Below are positions 35,701 through 43,089 of a stretch of 64,000 bases of DNA, in pieces (the stretch's first letter is position 1; each line of letters opens with the position of its first letter). This DNA comes from Symbiodinium natans (lineage: Eukaryota > Sar > Dinophyceae > Suessiales > Symbiodiniaceae): assembly GCA_905221605.1 (NCBI GenBank), contig CAJNDS010000547.1, positions 1 through 64,000 on the forward strand. Reading direction: 5' to 3'. The notes under the pieces were generated by a model that was not told the origin of the DNA, did not search any database, and worked only from the letters and a program-made list of their open reading frames with translations. A program made the position numbers and the translations under genes.

Positions 35701-38700
35701 ATTCCGAGGCCGTCCTGGCTCAGGCGGCTCGCCGCCTTGGCGGCGGCCTCCCCGACGCCTCGCAGACGGCTCTGGGATTTTGGGATTTCGGGGTTTCGGG
35801 GTTTAGGGTTTAGGGTTTAGGGTTTAGGGTTTCGGGTTTGGGGTTTAGGGTTTGGGTTTAGGGTTTGGGGTTGAGGGTTTAGGGCCCTTGAGTGCTGGGT
35901 TTTGGGCGCCTTGGGCTGCAAAAAGGGTCCACCCCCAACGTTTGCCCACACAGAACTGCAGGTACCCTTTCCTGATCGAGCTCTTCCACTTGCATGTATA
36001 TTCCTGCAAGTTCATGACAGCTTGTGTCTAAGATTGTCCTATCGAGCTCTTCCACTTGCAGACATATTCCTGAAAGTTCATGACAGCTTTTGTTTAAGAT
36101 TGTCCTAGGGGGTTGATGAAACTGTCTCATGTGTTGGTAACTGTTGCAGCTTTCTTTCAGATTGGCTGCGGGTTACTGAGACTTTCAGAGGCGTTGGTAA
36201 GTCATGTTCAGGGTGCCTTCGTCTCAGGGTTTTGCTTCTGCTTTGGGCCATGGCTCGTGCTCGCTCTCCAGCAAGACAGCGATTGGTTCGTGGTGCCAGC
36301 TGGCATCAAGGACATTTTTTTGTCCCCGCTCACGACAGAAGAAATTCGTCCACGTGAACTTGGACGGCTTTAGCTTTAGGCAATATATCAGTGTAATCGG
36401 GTCCGTGACCAGAAAAATGACAGCAAATGCGCTCACCAATAGTGTCTGTCAAGAACTTCTGCAGCTCCGGCGGCAGAGAACGCCAGCCAATTGCACTCCA
36501 TCTCGAGCTTCTTTTCTGATTGTTCGCCAAAAAAAGGCCTCAATACTTGCAGAAGCAACAACGACAGTTCCAAAGCACCTTCGCGATACTTAGGTTGAGG
36601 AGCGCCATTCCACAACAGATCTGTCGCAATGGCATAGCAGCTGAATCTTGAAGAGCAAAGGCCCAGTATCTGCTTCACATATTCTTTTTGACCCGGCTTG
36701 CCCACAACACTTCCAACTTCTCGGACCACAATGGAGCGGATCATATCGCGCAGGGCACTTTGGACTCTGCTCCACTCAATGGACGGGATGCGGAATGTCA
36801 GGCAAAGAATCTCCGCACCGACAATCTCCAATGCACTTGCGGCCGTAACGACTGCTCTCCCTGCGCCGATTCGGCGATTTTTACGGATTTCCTGGTCTGG
36901 TGGAATTCCAAGAGTTATAAAACAACCAGGAAATTTGTCCCAAGGCGTGACTCCCCACTCCAACGGATACTCAGCGGACTCGCACGTCCACGCGCCAATG
37001 ACTCCGTGCGAGCACTGGCTAGACCTTAACCCGTCCCGAAGGATCAACAATGCCAAGTCTGGCCGGGTGCCGTGATACAAAATCTGTTTAAACGCTGACC
37101 ATTCCATCTCTGCTTTCACTGGGACTGTAATGAGCTTCTTGTCTTCATCAATCTCCCACTTCTCCTGATCATGTTCCACACGCTTCCAAATTCCAGCTTG
37201 TAAAACTGCGGATCCTGACTGCTGGAAGAATTCCTGCACCAGCTGCCTCCCTCGGATGATCCAATTAAGGTCCTCCGCGTGCACAGCAGGCCACTGCAGG
37301 GGCAACTCACGGTCCGCATGGGCCCACTTGTGCTCCACGCCTTCCCGGTTCCAGGACACACGAATGGTGTCGCTCACTAAGGACCCCAGCCCTTGCATGT
37401 CCGACTCGACGTCTTCCATGTGAGTGTACCCCAGCATGCGCATGGCTAGCCCTCTCAGACGCTCCTCCTCTGACGTCACCATCGCACAGGCTACGCACAC
37501 AGACGGAAATGGTTAGACAACACGACTATCCAAATCTTTCTGCACATGGCCTGCTCAATTGCCCTTACCTTGCCTGACCCAACTGTACAACTAGAGACTC
37601 AGCAGGTTCAAAACACAAGTTGAGACTCGTCACTTCTGATGCTCGCAGAATGTTCACGACGGTGTCGATGCCTGGAAGCGCAGGGGGAATGCTGCAGTGG
37701 AGATGGGGCCTTTGTAGAGGAGGCTTCCTCGCCTTCGTGTGTGGACGACATCGAGGAGTACAGCCCGTCCGTGCTCGATGTCGACACTTGTTGCTGCCAT
37801 CCAGGGTTCTCAAGTCGATCAAGGCCTGTAAAAGGGCCAAGATCAGCAGACACAGCGTCACGATGGTAGGCGGCGACCAACGCTGAAGTAGCGGCTCTGA
37901 AGCACATGCTCCGGAGATGCAACATGTTGGGACGCAGCAGCTCGAAAAAGAGTCGCTGCCACATTGACGGGCTGAGCGCCCACTTTTTGCAACAGGAACC
38001 GGGGCTTGAACAGATAGCTGCCGCTGTGGTGGCGTATCAGAATTTCTACCGCGATACCGTGTCACCCAAGGATCTGTGGAATCAGGTTTCCTTCTTGGAC
38101 GCAGACGCCTCCTGAAAGCAGAAAACAGGGTCCACCATGTTTGTCGCCCCTGCCAGCGTTATCAGCACTTCCGGAGACGGAACTTCTCCGTTGCGCGACG
38201 CCAATTCACTTGCAGCCCGAACCTGAAATTCATGCACCCCACAATGCTTTTCGGCATTGCGCCCCAGCTGTACGTTAGGGGTGCACCCAAAAAAAGGGGG
38301 TTGAGGGCTCAGTGGAGAAGCCCACCCCCCTTCAGGCTTTTCGGCCTAAACCCTACACCCGAAACCCTAAACGCTAAACCCTGGGTACAGGGTTCGAGCT
38401 GCAGTTGACCCAAGGTCCAAAGTCATCACGAATTTGGGTTGCACAGGGGGAACCTCTCGGTTTTTGTTTGTCTGTTGGGGCGGAGCAAAAAGGGGGTGCA
38501 AGTCTTTTGGGAATGTTTTACGGGAAATGCACATGTTGGGAGGTTGCGCAGCCGGACCCCAAAAGTTGCACCTCCCCCATATCGCTCTAGGGTTTAGGGT
38601 TTAGGGTTTGGGGTTAAATTTGTCGCCTGCACTTAGCGGACTAGGGCTAGGGTTTTGGTCCAAAACCGGGTGAGGGTTCAGGGCTTGAGGTAAAATCACG

Positions 38701-41700
38701 GAAGAGCCTCCAGCCAAAAACGGAAAACTCAACCCTCAACCCTAAACCTCAACTTGGGATCTTCCCCCTCGTACTAATGGTCCTTGATAGGCATTTTTGG
38801 TACCCCCCCCCCCGAATACAATCCGCAACTCAAGAGCTGTTTTAATATGAGAGGGGAGGCAACCCTCATCCCTCAACCCTCAACCCTCAACCCTACACCC
38901 TAAACCCTACACCCTCAACCCTCAACCCTAAACCCTGAACCCTAAACCCTAAACCCTCAATCGAACTGCAGCCCATGGCTCTGATGGCAAGTGCGCCGGC
39001 GCTCATCACCTGAGGTGCCGTGGGTTTAGGGTTTAGGGTTTAGGGTTTTAGGGTTTAGGGTTTAGTGTTTAGGGTTCAGGGTTCAGAGTTCGGGGTTCAG
39101 GGTTTAGGGTTTAGGGTTTTGGGTTTTGGGTTTAGGGTTTAGGGTTTAGGGTTTCGGGGGGCGCCTGGTTGCCCAATGTGCTGGCTGCATCCTTGATCTG
39201 CGCGGGCACGGCTTTGTAGGTCTGCTCGGCGACCTTGACCACCTCCAGCGCTCACAAAGTTTTAGAGTTTCGGTCTATGGTTTAGGGGGTTCTTGTGAAG
39301 GTTTAGGGTTTAGGGTTTAGGGTTTAGGGTTCAGCGTTCAGGGTTTAGGGTGTAAGGTTTAAGGTTTGGGTTTAGGGTTTAGGGTTTAGCGTTTAGGGTT
39401 TAGGGTTCAGGGTTCAGGGTTTAGGGTTTAGGGTTTAGGGTTTAGGGTTTAAGGTTTAGGGTTTAGGGTTTAGGGTTTAGGGTTTAGGGTTTAGGGTTTA
39501 GGGTTTAGGGTTTAGGGTTTAGGGTTTAGGCTGGAAAGATGGAAGGCTGAGGATAGGGGGGGCAGAGGTTTAGGGGTTTAGGGATGAGCCATAAACACTA
39601 CTTGAGTCCTCTGAACCGCATAAGACCCTAAACCCTTAACCCTAACCCCTAAACCCTAAACCCTTCTAAGCCTGTAGGTTTAGGGATACACCTCAGCCCC
39701 ACCAACTCCCCCGGCACTTCTCTCACGGGCCACAGACTTCCCGATGACCAGCGCCGAATTGCCCGCGAAGCTGCCCGCCTTCAGCGCTTAGGGGGCTTTC
39801 GAGGGGTTTGGGGGGTTTGAGGGCTTTGAGGGGTTTGAGGGGCTTGAGGGCTTTGAGGGGTTTGAGGGGTTTGAGGAGTTTGAGGGGTTTGAGGGGTTCA
39901 GGGGGTTCAGGGTTTTAGGGGTTCAGGGGTGTACGGCTTCGCGTCATGCATTTTGGCGGCTTCGGGATGTTCTGTTTCTGCTTCTTTTTTTTTTGGGGGG
40001 GGGGGGGGGGGCGGAGAGTCTGAACTCTCCTGGAGCGTGCGGCAGAGTGCCAGCGAGTTCTGCTCCGGTACCTCCTACTCGCTCGTGAGCATTCGTGCTG
40101 CATGTCCTCGGCATTTTCGTTACCCTATACAGTTACCCTATACAAACTAAGGCACTTAAGGCCCATCCTTGAGAAACCTTTAAAGGAGGTTCGGGACCAC
40201 ATAAAGGGCAAATGAAGCTACCGTCAGACTTGTGCGGGGGAGGGAGGGGGGAGTGGTCCGAAGTTGCATGGGTCTTTGATGGGGTCAAGGGGCCCAGACG
40301 GATCAGGGCCCCACCCTGAGCCCCAAACGCTCAAACCGCTAGGTTTAGGGGCCCTAAACCCCAAAACCCTAAACCCCTAAACCCCTAAACCCCTAACCCT
40401 GAACCCCTAAACCCCCTAAACCCCCTAAACCCTAAACCCCTAAACCCCTAAACCCCTAAACCCCTAAACCCCTAAACCCCTAAACCCCTAAACCCCTAAA
40501 CCCCTAAACCTTACAGTCTGGCTTTGAGGGTCCCTACCTCGAGACCGACGTCCGCCAGCTCGCTGCCGATCTGGACGCCATAGTCGGCCACAGCAGTTGC
40601 GGCATCCACCATCACCTGAAGATCGTTCTAGGGTTTAGGGTTTAGGGTTTGGGGTTTAGGGTTTGGGGTTTAGGGTCTAGGGTTTAGGGTTTGGGGTTTG
40701 GGGCTTGGGGCTTGGGGTTTGGCATGTTCCCCCTTATACTAACAGCTCCTTCAATCTAAGAACTGCTAGTAAAGAGGAAACATCCCAAGGTTTCGGGCGT
40801 GCCGTGAACGCTTCTGCAGAACCCCGTTAAGGCAAACCCCTAAAACCCTAAACCCTAAACCCTAAACCCTAAACCCTACACCCTAAACCCTAAACCCTAA
40901 ACCCTAAACCCTAAAAACCTAAACCGCTGAACCCAGAAGCCCGGACTTCAGCCAGCCACGTCCACGACGTCGTCCACCCAATCGAAGGCCTTGGCGGCCA
41001 CCACGGCATCCAGGTTCTGGGCTCCAGCTCTGCCCTTGCCTTGGAGTTTAGGGTTTTAAGGCCGGGTGGGAATTTAGGGTTTAGGGTTTAGGGTTTGGGG
41101 TTTGGGGTTTGGGGTTTAGGGTTTAGGGTTTAAGGGACCTGCTGGAAAGACTAGGGGAAGGGGTTTAGGGGTTTAGGGGTTTAGGGGTTTAGGCGTTTAG
41201 GGGTTTAGGGGTTTAAGGGTTTAGGGGTTTAGGGGTTTAGGGGTTTAGGGGGTTTAGGGGGTTTAGGGGTTTAGGGGTTTAGGGGTTTAGGGGTTTAGGG
41301 GTTTCGGGGTTTCGGGGTTTAGGGGTTTAGGGGTTTAGGGGTTTAGGGGTTTAGGGGTTTAGGGGTTTAGGGGTTTAGGGCTTAGGCTGTTGTTTAGGGC
41401 TTCGGGTTACTTCCCTTAAGCCCTAAAGAATTGCTCTACACGCGTACTTTGCTTCGCTGCGGAAGCTACTGTTTCCTGACGCTTCTCAACTAGGACTTTT
41501 TCCAGAACAGGCAGCACTTCACCACGGACCATACCGCCCCTGACCTTCCCAACCCCCTTTAAGCCTGGCTCGCGTTTTTATTATTTAGGTAGTCTACTTG
41601 GGGCCCAAGCTTGGTTTGGACTTACGGACGAGAGGCTGGGAAGGCTTGAAAGGTTTGAGGCTTAGGGGTTTGGTTCGGGGGGGCTTAGTGTTTGTTCCGC

Positions 41701-43023
41701 TTAAGTTAGTTCGGCGTTCGAGAAGGGGTAATAGGGACTTAGGGCATGCGAGAAAAAGGGAGGACCCAGAGGGGGAGTTCTTAACCCCCCGAACCCTACT
41801 GCATCTAAATCCAAGTTATCTAAAGCATACCATATCAATATACCGCAAGACAGAATAATGACAGTCAGAAGCAATACTCACTGATAATACACTACTAGCA
41901 GCAATGACAACAAGAATATTGTTAGCAGGACGAATAACAATTAAATAACAACAAGAATACCAATAAGAACAAGAACAAAAACAAGAACAGTAACAATAAC
42001 AAAAATAGCTGCAACCCCCCCCCCCCCCCCCAAGCCCCTAAACCCCTAAACCCCTAAACCCCTAAACCCTAAACCCTCAACCCTAAACCACAGGGTAGTT
42101 TCAGGCCTCGAGAGGCACGGCGTTGAAGCGCCGCGGTCCGATGGTCTTCCTCGAAGCGAGCGGCTTGCGAGTTCCAGGGTGTAGGGCTTAGGGTTTAAGG
42201 CTTATGATTCAGAGGGTTTAGGGTTCGGGGTTCAGGGTTTGGGGTTTAGGGTTTAGGGTTTAGGGTTTAGGGTTTAGGGTTTAGGCTTCGGGGAATTCGG
42301 GCTTAGGGCCTAGGGCTTAGGGTTTGCGGCTTGGGGGTGAGGATTTAGGGCGTTGAGGGCCTGCTAGGGCTTCAGCCAAAGGACCGCCCCGAGGACGGCA
42401 CGGGATCGAGAAAGGGTTTAGGGCTGCTCTTGGGGTCTAGGGTTTAGGTTTAGGGTTCAGGGTTCAGGGTTTAGGGTTTAGGCTTTAGGGTTTAGGGTTT
42501 AGGGACTGTTCGGGTTGAGGGCTTAGGGACTGTTGGGGTTGTTTAGTGCTGCGGGTTCAAGGGTTCCGGGTTTATCAAGAGTCCGGAACCTGCTTTCATG
42601 GAGCCGTAAAGGAGGTACATAGCCCACCCGAGGCCGTGACTCCCTGAATCGCACACCCGAAACCCATCACGCATCATAGAACCCCAAAAACCCTAAGACT
42701 CCCCTCCCATGTAAGAACCAGATCACCGAAACACCTAAACCCTAAGCCCTAAGTTAGCCCTAAGCCCTAAGCCCTAAGCCCAAAGCCCCAAACCCTGCAC
42801 CCCCCAAACCCTAAACCCCGAAACCCTAAACCTGAACCACCCAAACCCTAAACCCCCCCCTCCTGCCTGCGAGGCATTTACGCCTTGGCGGCCTCGCGAG
42901 GCACTGGCCTGCAAAAGCCCTGGCCCCTTTGCCTCACAGGCCTGGCTGGAAGAAGGGTTTAGGGTTTAGGGTGTACAGGGTTTAGGGTTTACGGTTTAGG
43001 TTTTCTCTCTATCTCTCTCTCTT

Positions 43024-43089
<66 letters not shown>

